Positions 1-7,449 of a stretch of DNA of 64,000 bases are shown piece after piece. Source of the DNA: CAZFHA01 sp964518595 (GTDB lineage: Bacteria > Bacillota > Clostridia > Saccharofermentanales > Saccharofermentanaceae); the NCBI GenBank assembly GCA_964518595.1, contig CAZFHA010000020.1, positions 4,324 to 68,323 on the forward strand, written 5' to 3'. How positions within the stretch are numbered: the first letter of the stretch is position 1; every line of letters starts with the position of its first letter. Under the pieces are notes generated by a model. The model was given only the letters and a program-made list of their open reading frames with translations. It made no database searches and had not been told where the DNA came from. A program made the position numbers and the translations under genes.

Positions 1-171
1 AGACTCAGAGATAATACACTATCTCTGCAGCAGCCGATTAATAAAATTTAATCGAGTGGAAAACAAGAATTGTGTTAAAATACTCTTGCTTTTGTCATGT
101 ATTTTAAAAATTAGTTCTCAGCTAAAAACTATAGTATCTTAATACATTAACAATCAGAAAGCTGGTGCACC

Positions 172-738
172 ATGCTAAGATGGCTATTTAATAAAATTTT
201 CAAAAAGAACCCCATTATCCTCTATTACATTTCGCCGATACTCCAAGTATGGCTCTGCTATCAAACCTTCAGCGCCCATCAAAGTGGTAGCGCAAGAGTA
301 ATCTTTATTACACACATTTTTACTATTGTAGTGGCTGTGGTATCACTCTTTATAAATTTCCGGCGTTTTTTCCTTATACTGCAAAAGCCCTATAACCGAG
401 CCAATATACATGTGGTTATAAGCATTCTTTTTATTATCATTACAACCTTTGCTACAATATACAGCCTTATCTATGTATCCGTGCCCAATGCCTTTGCCGG
501 GTTCTCCGATACAAGCAGCCTTTCCAAAGCCGTAGATGTCGTCTACTTCAGTGCAACTACCTTCACCACCTTAGGTCTGGGTGATATTCATCCGGCATCC
601 CCAATTGCCAAGATTTTTGTCTCTGCCGAAGCCATATCCTTTGTCGTTCTTTTCAGCATACTGCTGAGCAATCATCAGGCTTTTTTCAAGCCACAAAAAC
701 AATTGGCTCCCAATCAGGAGCCAATTGAAACCGCTTAA
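172..738 (+). CDS. Two-TM-pore potassium channel family protein
   Basis: A 188-residue membrane protein. Hydrophobic stretches at about residues 17-33, 42-60, 79-103 and 150-164 flank a pore loop around residues 124-141. The loop reads TTFTTLGLGDIHP, which matches the ion-channel pore family (Ion_trans_2) filter TxxTxGxGD, with LGLGD in place of the classical VGYGD. It probably conducts K+ or a similar cation across the plasma membrane; no RCK/TrkA-type cytoplasmic domain follows, so regulation by a fused ligand domain is not visible. The ATG at 172 has no convincing Shine-Dalgarno, so expression may be low. It converges on tgt, and the tgt terminator hairpin lies inside its last codons. Family assignment is fairly safe; ion selectivity is inference. 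Confidence 0.75.
   Translation: MLRWLFNKIFKKNPIILYYISPILQVWLCYQTFSAHQSGSARVIFITHIFTIVVAVVSLFINFRRFFLILQKPYNRANIHVVISILFIIITTFATIYSLIYVSVPNAFAGFSDTSSLSKAVDVVYFSATTFTTLGLGDIHPASPIAKIFVSAEAISFVVLFSILLSNHQAFFKPQKQLAPNQEPIETA
693..727 (-). terminator. Rho-independent terminator of queA-tgt, inside the channel gene
   Basis: A perfect 11-bp inverted repeat, CAATTGGCTCC at 700-710 and GGAGCCAATTG at 717-727, has a 6-base loop. Read on the minus strand it is followed by TTTTTG, a usable U-tract, 34 bases past the tgt stop. On the plus strand no U-run follows, so it does not serve the channel gene. The stem codes for the last residues of the channel. Confidence 0.8.
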
Positions 739-760
739 TATGTCGTATCCAAACACTAAA

Positions 761-1912
761 TCACAATTGAACTTTCTTCTTATAACCAAAATCCTTAAAG
801 AAGTCGTTTCTAAAATCCAGTAGTCTATCCTGAGCAATGGCTTCACGGACAGATTCCATTAGGCGAATCAAAAAGTGGAGATTATGCCAAGAGCATAGTC
901 TTAAGCCGAACATCTCATCAGCCTTTAACAAGTGGCGAATATAAGCCCGGCTATAGTTTTGACAAACATAGCAATCACAATCAGCTTCTATAGGTTCAAA
1001 ATCTCTGGCACACTTGGCGTCTCTCACTATCAGACGGCCCTTTTTTGTCAGGACTGTTCCATTGCGTCCAATTCGCGTCGGCAAAACACAGTCAAACATA
1101 TCCATACCTCGAATGGCCGCTTCAATAAGATAATCGGGTGTTCCTACCCCCATCAAATACCGAGGCTTATCCCAAGGCATTAGAGGTACAGTAGCTTCCA
1201 ACATCTCATACATTAGTTCTCCCGGTTCTCCTACGGATAATCCGCCAATTGCATAACCTGGCAAGTCTAGAGCCGTGATTTCCGCTGCACTTTGCTTCCG
1301 CAGCTCAGGATACATCCCTCCTTGAATGATTCCAAAAAGAGCTTGTGTATCAGGATTCTGATGGCTATCAATACAACGCTTCAACCAGCGAGTGGTTCTT
1401 TCTAAGGAATTCTTAGCATAACTATAATCACAAGGCCATGGGGTGCACTCATCAAAGGCCATAATAATATCGGCCCCTAAATCATTTTGAATCTTCATAG
1501 ACAGCTCCGGTGTCAGAAACTGCTTCGATCCATCAATATGCGACTTGAAATGAACTCCTTCTTCTACAATATCCTTAGGCTTAGCCAGGGAGAAAACCTG
1601 AAATCCACCACTGTCGGTAAGAACAGCACCAGGCCAATTCATAAATTTGTGCAGACCACCGGCAGCGGCCACAATATCCGATCCCGGGCGCATCCATAAG
1701 TGGTAGGTATTGGATAAGATAATATTAGCCCCCATACCACTTACTTCTTCCGGTGCCATGCCTTTAACCGTTGCCTGCGTACCTACCGGCATAAAGGCCG
1801 GGGTCATAAAAGAACCATGAGGCGTATGTACCCGGCCGAGTCTGGCTCCGGATTGAGCGCAAGTATGGATATGTTCGTACCATACCGGGGGCTTTTTTTC
1901 TGTTTGTTCCAT
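761..1912 (-). CDS. tgt: Queuine/preQ1 tRNA-guanine transglycosylase
   Basis: Bacterial Tgt exchanges guanine-34 of tRNAs with GUN anticodons for preQ1, a step of queuosine synthesis in the cytoplasm. The protein has about 383 residues, the normal length. Visible marks are LTDSGGFQVFSL (active-site Asp region), the GGLSVGEP loop, FDCVLPTRIGRNG with the nucleophile Asp, and the zinc site CDCYVCQNYSRAYIRH (CxCxxC plus His). An upstream in-frame ATG at 1918 sits directly against the GAGGA ribosome site (GAGGAATGCAGATG), with no spacer. The ATG at 1912 has a 7-base spacer and is preferred. It lies 22 bases after queA and is surely co-transcribed with it; the terminator is at 693-727. Confidence 0.97.
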   Translation of the reverse strand: MEQTEKKPPVWYEHIHTCAQSGARLGRVHTPHGSFMTPAFMPVGTQATVKGMAPEEVSGMGANIILSNTYHLWMRPGSDIVAAAGGLHKFMNWPGAVLTDSGGFQVFSLAKPKDIVEEGVHFKSHIDGSKQFLTPELSMKIQNDLGADIIMAFDECTPWPCDYSYAKNSLERTTRWLKRCIDSHQNPDTQALFGIIQGGMYPELRKQSAAEITALDLPGYAIGGLSVGEPGELMYEMLEATVPLMPWDKPRYLMGVGTPDYLIEAAIRGMDMFDCVLPTRIGRNGTVLTKKGRLIVRDAKCARDFEPIEADCDCYVCQNYSRAYIRHLLKADEMFGLRLCSWHNLHFLIRLMESVREAIAQDRLLDFRNDFFKDFGYKKKVQL

Positions 1913-1934
1913 CTGCATTCCTCAATTTCTTAAA

Positions 1935-2969
1935 CTATTTTTTCGGTGTTAAAAACATCGCATCGCCAAAGCTAAAAAACCGATACTTAGCTTTAACGGC
2001 TTCATTATAGGCCTGTAAAACAAAATCCTTACCGCTAAAAGCACTCACTAGCATAATCAGTGTTGACTCCGGCAAATGAAAATTCGTTATTAAAGCGTCA
2101 ACGCAGCGAAATTTATAGCCTGGATAAATAAAAATATTAGTCCATCCACTGCCAGGCTGAATCCGTGTAGATTTTTGCGCCAAAGTTTCAAGGGTACGGC
2201 AACTGGTGGTTCCAACCGCTACTACCCGTCCGCCGGAATCACGGGTATCTTGGATAGTTTCAGCTGCCTCAGGGGTAATGGAGTACCACTCCGAGTGCAT
2301 CTCATGGTCAAGAATATCACCGCTCTTAACCGGTCTAAAGGTTCCCAATCCTACATGTAAAGTCAGTTCCGCCACCCTGACCCCCATCGCCTTAATCTCT
2401 TCCAATAGTTCGGGAGTGAAGTGCAGTCCAGCTGTGGGAGCAGCTGCTGAACCATTGGTCTTAGCATAAACCGTTTGATAACGCTCACGATCCTCTAACT
2501 GCTCCCGAATATAGGGCGGCAAAGGCATGACACCGGCTTCGTCCAAAATCTCTTCCCAGATACCCTGGTATTGAAAAGCAACCAGACGATTTCCACTGAG
2601 CAAAACTTCCAAAATTTCCGCAGTAAGGCGGCCATCCAAAAAAGTTACTACATGACCCGGTCGGAGCTTTTTCCCAGGCCTGACAATCGTTTCCCAAAGA
2701 CGTTCATCCAAACGCTTCAGCAACAATATTTCAATAGCTGCTCCTGTGTCTTTCCTTGCTCCTAAAAGCCGCGCCGGAATAACCCGAGTGTTATTTAGAA
2801 CCAAGCAGTCTCCAGCTCTAAGCAGCGAAGGTAGTTGCGAGAAAGAAAGATGCTTGATTTCTCCCGTTCCTCCATCCAACTGCATAAGCCGAGACTGGTC
2901 ACGTCTTTCAATCGGTGACTGAGCTATTAATTCTTCTGGTAAATCAAAATAAAAATCAGATGTCTTCAT
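1935..2969 (-). CDS. queA: S-adenosylmethionine:tRNA ribosyltransferase-isomerase
   Basis: QueA moves the ribosyl part of SAM to preQ1 in tRNA to give epoxyqueuosine, just after Tgt in the pathway. The 344-residue protein has the family opening SDFYFDLPEELIAQSPIERRDQSRL, and conserved blocks TNGSAAAPTAGLHFT, LHVGLGTFRPV and TNFHLPESTLIMLVSAFSG. Its N-terminus fits the family exactly from the ATG at 2969. No Shine-Dalgarno precedes that ATG, and a good -10 box ends only 8 bases upstream, so the message looks leaderless. It is first in a two-gene queA-tgt operon and divergent from dapA. Confidence 0.97.
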   Translation of the reverse strand: MKTSDFYFDLPEELIAQSPIERRDQSRLMQLDGGTGEIKHLSFSQLPSLLRAGDCLVLNNTRVIPARLLGARKDTGAAIEILLLKRLDERLWETIVRPGKKLRPGHVVTFLDGRLTAEILEVLLSGNRLVAFQYQGIWEEILDEAGVMPLPPYIREQLEDRERYQTVYAKTNGSAAAPTAGLHFTPELLEEIKAMGVRVAELTLHVGLGTFRPVKSGDILDHEMHSEWYSITPEAAETIQDTRDSGGRVVAVGTTSCRTLETLAQKSTRIQPGSGWTNIFIYPGYKFRCVDALITNFHLPESTLIMLVSAFSGKDFVLQAYNEAVKAKYRFFSFGDAMFLTPKK

Positions 2970-2977
2970 AAGCAGCT

Positions 2978-3006
2978 ATTATAATACAGATTCTCTACAT
3001 ATACAA
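2978..3006 (-). promoter_or_regulatory. Promoter of queA-tgt
   Basis: On the minus strand, TTGTAT (3001-3006) and TATAAT (2978-2983) are 17 bases apart. The expected start site, about 2970-2971, is 1-2 bases before the queA ATG. Its -35 box abuts the -35 box of the dapA promoter on the other strand. Confidence 0.7.
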
Positions 3007-3036
3007 TTGACGCCCACCTATTTCAAATGCTATGAT
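3007..3036 (+). promoter_or_regulatory. Promoter of dapA
   Basis: TTGACG at 3007-3012 and TATGAT at 3031-3036 are 18 bases apart, with an extended TGC before the -10 box. The expected start is near 3043, which leaves an untranslated leader of about 88 bases before dapA. Confidence 0.65.
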
Positions 3037-3056
3037 TCCACATATACTTATTCTTC

Positions 3057-3094
3057 CCTACCTGTGTAAGCAAAGAGGCTTTGCCCTTCGTAGG
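3057..3094 (+). promoter_or_regulatory. Stem-loop in the dapA leader
   Basis: CCTAC (3057-3061) can pair with GTAGG (3090-3094), enclosing a tight hairpin GCAAAG-agg-CTTTGC (3070-3084). It begins about 14 bases after the predicted start site. It is far too short for a lysine riboswitch (about 170 bases) and I match it to no known class. It is not followed by a U-run. Confidence 0.4.
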
Positions 3095-3130
3095 AGAAGA
3101 AATTTCAACTGTATTTTGGAGGTAGAAAAT

Positions 3131-4021
3131 ATGAAAAAGCCTGTATTTGTAGGCTCAGCAACTGCAATTGTTACTCCTTTTAACGCTAAAGGGATTGATT
3201 ATGATAAATTTTCTCAACTCATAGATTTTCAGTTGAAACATAAAAGTGATGCTATTGTAGTTTGCGGAACCACGGGAGAATCGTCCACAATGCCGGATTC
3301 CGAACATCTGGCTGCTATCGATTTCGCTGTAAAAGAAGTCGCTGGGCGTATTCCCGTAGTTGCCGGTATCGGCAGCAATGACACAGCCCATGCTGTGGAG
3401 CTCTGTCGTGAAGCTACTGCCTTAAAACCCGATGGTCTTCTTAGTGTTACACCCTATTATAATAAGGCCTCACAAGAGGGTCTGTATCGTCATTTTAAGG
3501 CAATTGCCGAGGCTACGGATTTGCCTATGATTCTCTATAATGTTCCAGCGCGAACAGCCCTGGATCTAGCACCTGAGACAGCTTGCCGCTTAGCAGAAAT
3601 CGCTAATATTATTGCCATTAAAGAATGTAATCTGCTTCATGCCCCCGAGATTGTTCGTCTCTGCGGCGATGAAATGCTACTCTATTCCGGCGAAGATGGT
3701 TTAGTCATTCCGCTGCTTTCTCTTGGTGGTTTGGGCGTAATCTCCGTGGCTGGAAATTTGGTACCCGCTGAGATGAGCCAGATGGTTCATGATTATTTAG
3801 CCGGTAAGCACAAAGAAGCCCTTAAGCAGCAACTAGATTTACTGCCCCTCATTAAAGCTCTCTTCTCAGATGTGAATCCAATCCCAACCAAGGAAGCTAT
3901 GAATATACTTGGTTGGCAAGTGGGAGATTGTCGCCTCCCGCTCTGTGAAATGTCAGAAGCCGGTCATAACCAGTTGGCAAAAGTCCTTAAAGAATACCAG
4001 ATAGCCCCTTTACATGCCTAA
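3131..4021 (+). CDS. dapA: 4-hydroxy-tetrahydrodipicolinate synthase
   Basis: DapA condenses pyruvate with aspartate semialdehyde, the first step committed to diaminopimelate and lysine. The 296-residue protein is a TIM barrel of standard length. It shows GTTGESSTM (substrate-binding TTGE), the Tyr-containing VTPYYNKASQEGLYRHF and LYNVPARTALDL, and the Schiff-base lysine in IIAIKECN. A longer open frame begins at 3032, but the ATG at 3131 has GGAGGT 7 bases upstream and matches the usual N-terminus, so it is preferred. dapB follows after 113 bases, and a terminator at 4960-5001 ends the pair. Confidence 0.96.
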   Translation: MKKPVFVGSATAIVTPFNAKGIDYDKFSQLIDFQLKHKSDAIVVCGTTGESSTMPDSEHLAAIDFAVKEVAGRIPVVAGIGSNDTAHAVELCREATALKPDGLLSVTPYYNKASQEGLYRHFKAIAEATDLPMILYNVPARTALDLAPETACRLAEIANIIAIKECNLLHAPEIVRLCGDEMLLYSGEDGLVIPLLSLGGLGVISVAGNLVPAEMSQMVHDYLAGKHKEALKQQLDLLPLIKALFSDVNPIPTKEAMNILGWQVGDCRLPLCEMSEAGHNQLAKVLKEYQIAPLHA

Positions 4022-4134
4022 TTGGGAGATTTTTCACTACCAGATCCAGATAAAATGAGGAAAACACCTCAAAACAGAGAAAGTTAACTGTATCTGTCAA
4101 AAAATCCCAGATTACAGTCTTAAGGAGCGTAAAT

Positions 4135-4899
4135 ATGATCAGAATATTTTTAAACGGTTGCAACGGGCGCATGGGGCGTGCCATTGCCGAGATCAGCCAA
4201 GCAAGTGAAACCTTTAAAATTGTGGCGGGTGGTGATAGCCATATATCACCCACCGACTTTCCGCAATATACAGATATCAATAATTGCCAAGAGGAATTTG
4301 ATGTAATTATTGATTTCTCACATATTTCTGCCACAGAATCAGTGATTGATTTTGCCCGTAAGCGGAATAGACCCTTGGTCATGTGTACTACCGGACTATC
4401 TGTTGAGCAAAAACAGCTCCTGCATGAACTGTCCAAAGACGTTGCCGTCTTCTATTCTGCCAACATGTCTTTGGGTATCAATGTGCTAAGTGCGCTGGCT
4501 CAAAAAGCAGCCGAGTTACTCTATCCGGATTTTGATATAGAAATCATTGAAGCCCATCATAACCAAAAACTGGATGCGCCTTCCGGAACTGCACTGCTAT
4601 TAGCTGATGATATCAATGCTACCCTAGATAATCAATTAGAATACGTCTATAATCGCCAACCTCTACACCAGAAGAGACAGAAGAAAGAATTGGGTCTACA
4701 TGCCATTCGTGGCGGAACCATTGTAGGCGAGCACAGCGTTATATTTGCCGGTCCACAAGAAACAATTACCCTATCCCATAGTGCCCAATCTCGTGAAGTA
4801 TTTGCCCAAGGAAGCCTTTCAGCCGCTCGTTTCTTGGTTACTCAACCGGCCGGGCTCTACTCAATGAAGGAACTGGTACAAACAACCTTTAATACTTGA
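4135..4899 (+). CDS. dapB: 4-hydroxy-tetrahydrodipicolinate reductase
   Basis: DapB reduces the DapA product with NAD(P)H in the diaminopimelate/lysine pathway. The 254-residue protein has the Rossmann start FLNGCNGRMGRAI, the catalytic motif EAHHNQKLDAPSGTA with the His-His and Lys residues, and RGGTIVGEHSVIFAG. AAGGAG lies 7 bases before the ATG. It is the second gene after dapA on the same strand. The aspartokinase and later dap genes are not in the window. Confidence 0.96.
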   Translation: MIRIFLNGCNGRMGRAIAEISQASETFKIVAGGDSHISPTDFPQYTDINNCQEEFDVIIDFSHISATESVIDFARKRNRPLVMCTTGLSVEQKQLLHELSKDVAVFYSANMSLGINVLSALAQKAAELLYPDFDIEIIEAHHNQKLDAPSGTALLLADDINATLDNQLEYVYNRQPLHQKRQKKELGLHAIRGGTIVGEHSVIFAGPQETITLSHSAQSREVFAQGSLSAARFLVTQPAGLYSMKELVQTTFNT

Positions 4900-4959
4900 T
4901 ATGCTAAAGAACTGCCCTTACGTTGAAAGTAATAAAATAATTTTCTTAAATAGAAAAGA

Positions 4960-5001
4960 CTGCTCTGTAGAAAGCCAAGAAATACAGAGCAGCCTTTTTT
5001 T
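4960..5001 (+). terminator. Terminator of dapA-dapB
   Basis: A perfect 10-bp stem, CTGCTCTGTA at 4960-4969 and TACAGAGCAG at 4983-4992, is followed by a 7-base U-tract at 4995-5001. Confidence 0.9.
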
Positions 5002-5112
5002 ATTTGGTTCAATGTTAAGAACCAATCTTATTCAGAAAATATTAAGCGTTAGTCGCTTAACTTGCCACCAAAGGATTCAAGCTCAACTTCTTAACAAAGA
5101 AGGCAAGAAATT

Positions 5113-6048
5113 TCACCCTTCTTGCTTCTCATCCTTTCCCTGGCGGTCAGGCGCATTAACAATATAACGTTCAATCTGCTGCCAGACGAAAAAGGAATTC
5201 AAATACTGAGTAAAGGAAAAAGCGAAAAGAGCATAGTAAAGAATTGAGATTGCTAATCCTATATAGGTCAAAGTAAACATCAATATGACCGGAATTACCA
5301 GAAGAACAATAAGATTAACGATAAAGATACCCAAAGTAGGCAAAAAACGTCCTAGAAAAAACAAGACAGAATTTTTGTATATATCTCTCAGTTTCAATTC
5401 AACTGAAGCTATCATAGGGTAAACAAAAATCTGAATACACATGAAAAACAAAAAGATCATAATAAAAATAGTTAAAAGAATTTGAGAAAAGGATTGGGTA
5501 AAAATGCGGGCATAGAAAACAATGTTAACAAGAATGATACTGGTAATAAGTAAAGTTACGAACATTGCTTTCAAGGACTGTTTAAAATTGCTTTTTACGG
5601 CTGAAACAAAGTCGCCCCATAAGAAAACAGGTATCTCCCGGGCAAAATTGCGATATATGTAACTAAAACCCGTTTGAAAGGGTCCTATAGTCACTAACAG
5701 CATCCCAACAATCCACATAATAATAACCAGCAAAATCATAAAGTACAGCTGCATAGCTACTTCCGTACTGGAAACAGCGGCATCTGCTGCCACAACCCCA
5801 ATAGAAGTTAGGTACTTCTCAAAAGCATCAGGAACAAAAATAGGATTTAACATTGGCAGGTAAATAACAGCACCTACATAAGCCAAAATTAAGCTGGGTA
5901 CATTAAAAAGTAAAAACATCAAGTTCAGGATAATCATCTTGCCAAATTTTCTGGCATAGGTCTGAAAAAAGCGGACAAATGCCCCTGCCTTCGGGTCATC
6001 GGCATAGACCCCAGGACCTTCTTTATCATAGCGGGGAAATAACCTCAT
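5113..6048 (-). CDS. DUF624/YesL-like membrane protein
   Basis: A 311-residue integral membrane protein. Six long hydrophobic segments can be seen, at roughly residues 38-66, 108-130, 160-182, 190-210, 230-255 and 258-285. The opening, a short charged tail then FVRFFQTYARKFGKMIILNLMFLLFNVPSLI, fits the YesL (DUF624) family, whose members often lie near sugar or oligosaccharide transporters but have no proven function. None of those neighbours is present here; trmFO is 54 bases upstream on the same strand. The ATG lies 13 bases from AAAGGA, a long spacing. The tail is rich in charge (DRQGKDEKQEG). The family call is moderately sure and the function unknown. Confidence 0.6.
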   Translation of the reverse strand: MRLFPRYDKEGPGVYADDPKAGAFVRFFQTYARKFGKMIILNLMFLLFNVPSLILAYVGAVIYLPMLNPIFVPDAFEKYLTSIGVVAADAAVSSTEVAMQLYFMILLVIIMWIVGMLLVTIGPFQTGFSYIYRNFAREIPVFLWGDFVSAVKSNFKQSLKAMFVTLLITSIILVNIVFYARIFTQSFSQILLTIFIMIFLFFMCIQIFVYPMIASVELKLRDIYKNSVLFFLGRFLPTLGIFIVNLIVLLVIPVILMFTLTYIGLAISILYYALFAFSFTQYLNSFFVWQQIERYIVNAPDRQGKDEKQEG

Positions 6049-6102
6049 ACAACACCATAATCCTTTCCAAAAACTTTAATTTTATTACTTTAGCAGTTTA
6101 CT

Positions 6103-7449
6103 CTACTTTTGCCCATTATAAAAGCCTTCTAGGGGGATTTTTATAGCTTCAATTTCTGCCAATGAACGCTCCGCATAATGATGATAACGTTCTTTCTTCC
6201 CTTTTACCCGATAATCTAATGGCGGAATCAAACCAAAGTTGGCATTCATAGGAACAAACTTCTTGATGCTTGTATCAGAAATATAGGCCGCCATAGCTCC
6301 CAGCATAGTATTTTCACTAAAGGCCGGGCACAGATTACTCTCAAGAATCCTACAGGCCGCAAACAATCCAGCCAGAAATCCGGAACCAGCAGACTCAACA
6401 TAGCCCTCCACTCCGGTAATTTGTCCGGCAAAAAATAGTCTTGGCTCCTTTATCAGTTGATACTGCTGATTCAAAATACCCGGGGAATCTAAATACGTGT
6501 TTCTGTGCATAACGCCCATTCGAAAAAATTCTGCATTTTCAAGACCCGGTATCATTCTAAAGACCCTTTGCTGTTCCGGAAAACGTAGGCGGGTCTGGAA
6601 ACCAACAATATTAAACATACTGGCCGAACGATCATCCTGCCGTAACTGCACACAAGCATAAGGTTCTTTCCCTGTTCTTGGGTCAACTAGCCCAACCGGC
6701 TTTAAGGGGCCAAAGCGAATGGTATCCTTTCCCCGCTTAGCCATGGTCTCAATAGGCATGCAGCCCTCAAAAACTGTTTCTTTATCAAAATTCTTAACTG
6801 GAGCCAATTCAGCCTCAATCAGAGCCTGCCAAAAAGCTTCATATTCCTCTCTGTTCATCGGGCAATTCAAATAATCATTCCCACCTTTTCCATAGCGTGA
6901 CATGGGAAAGGCAATGTCTCGATTAATTGTCTCGGCAACAACAATGGGGGCAGCTGCATCGAAAAAATGCAAAGTCTGCTGACCAGCTACTTTAACGATA
7001 GCCGTAAACAAATCACCTTGAGTTAAGGGTCCCGTTGCAATCACACAGATCCCTGACTCCGGCACAGAACTAACCTGTTCCTCTACAACAGTAATGAGTG
7101 GATGGGAACGAATCTTATCTGTCACGTAATCAGAAAACTCTTCTCTATCTACAGCTAATGCACCTCCGGCAGGCACTGAAGTCTGATCTGCCGCTTCAAG
7201 AATCAGTGATCCTAACCGCCTAAGCTCTTCCTTCAAAAGACCTACACCACTTTCCAACTGATTGGAACGCAAAGAATTGCTGCATACCAGCTCTGCAAAA
7301 CCGGGCATCTGATGGGCTTCCGAATAATGTTTAGGTTTCATCTCTTTTAAAATAACCGGGACACCAGCTTTGGCCAATTGCCAAGCGGCTTCGCAGCCAG
7401 CCAGACCTGCCCCAATAACAACAACCGGATCTACTTTAACCTTGGTCAC
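6103..7449 (-). CDS. trmFO: Methylenetetrahydrofolate-tRNA (uracil-5-)-methyltransferase
   Basis: TrmFO makes 5-methyluridine at tRNA position 54, using methylenetetrahydrofolate and FAD, and replaces SAM-dependent TrmA in most Firmicutes. The 448-residue protein starts with the FAD-binding VVIGAGLAGCEAAWQLAKAG. It keeps ELVCSNSLRS, MSRYGKGGNDYLNCPM, FEGCMPIETMAKRG, RFGPLKPVGL and GQITGVEGYVESAGSG, all family hallmarks. Its start overlaps the 3' end of topA by 14 bases, so translation is likely coupled; the order topA-trmFO is common in Firmicutes. The AGGAGG-like site for it lies within the last topA codons. Confidence 0.96.
   Translation of the reverse strand: MTKVKVDPVVVIGAGLAGCEAAWQLAKAGVPVILKEMKPKHYSEAHQMPGFAELVCSNSLRSNQLESGVGLLKEELRRLGSLILEAADQTSVPAGGALAVDREEFSDYVTDKIRSHPLITVVEEQVSSVPESGICVIATGPLTQGDLFTAIVKVAGQQTLHFFDAAAPIVVAETINRDIAFPMSRYGKGGNDYLNCPMNREEYEAFWQALIEAELAPVKNFDKETVFEGCMPIETMAKRGKDTIRFGPLKPVGLVDPRTGKEPYACVQLRQDDRSASMFNIVGFQTRLRFPEQQRVFRMIPGLENAEFFRMGVMHRNTYLDSPGILNQQYQLIKEPRLFFAGQITGVEGYVESAGSGFLAGLFAACRILESNLCPAFSENTMLGAMAAYISDTSIKKFVPMNANFGLIPPLDYRVKGKKERYHHYAERSLAEIEAIKIPLEGFYNGQK

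Noticed and set aside
3037..3130. Lysine riboswitch before dapA
   Set aside because: The space is too short and the conserved L-box bases are not found.
5088..5120. GCAAGAA/TTCTTGC hairpin as terminator at the end of the DUF624-like gene
   Set aside because: The stem is short, overlaps the stop codon and the tail has only a few U's.
4901..5167. 88-codon open frame after dapB on the plus strand
   Set aside because: It runs through the dapB terminator and into the end of the membrane protein gene on the other strand.
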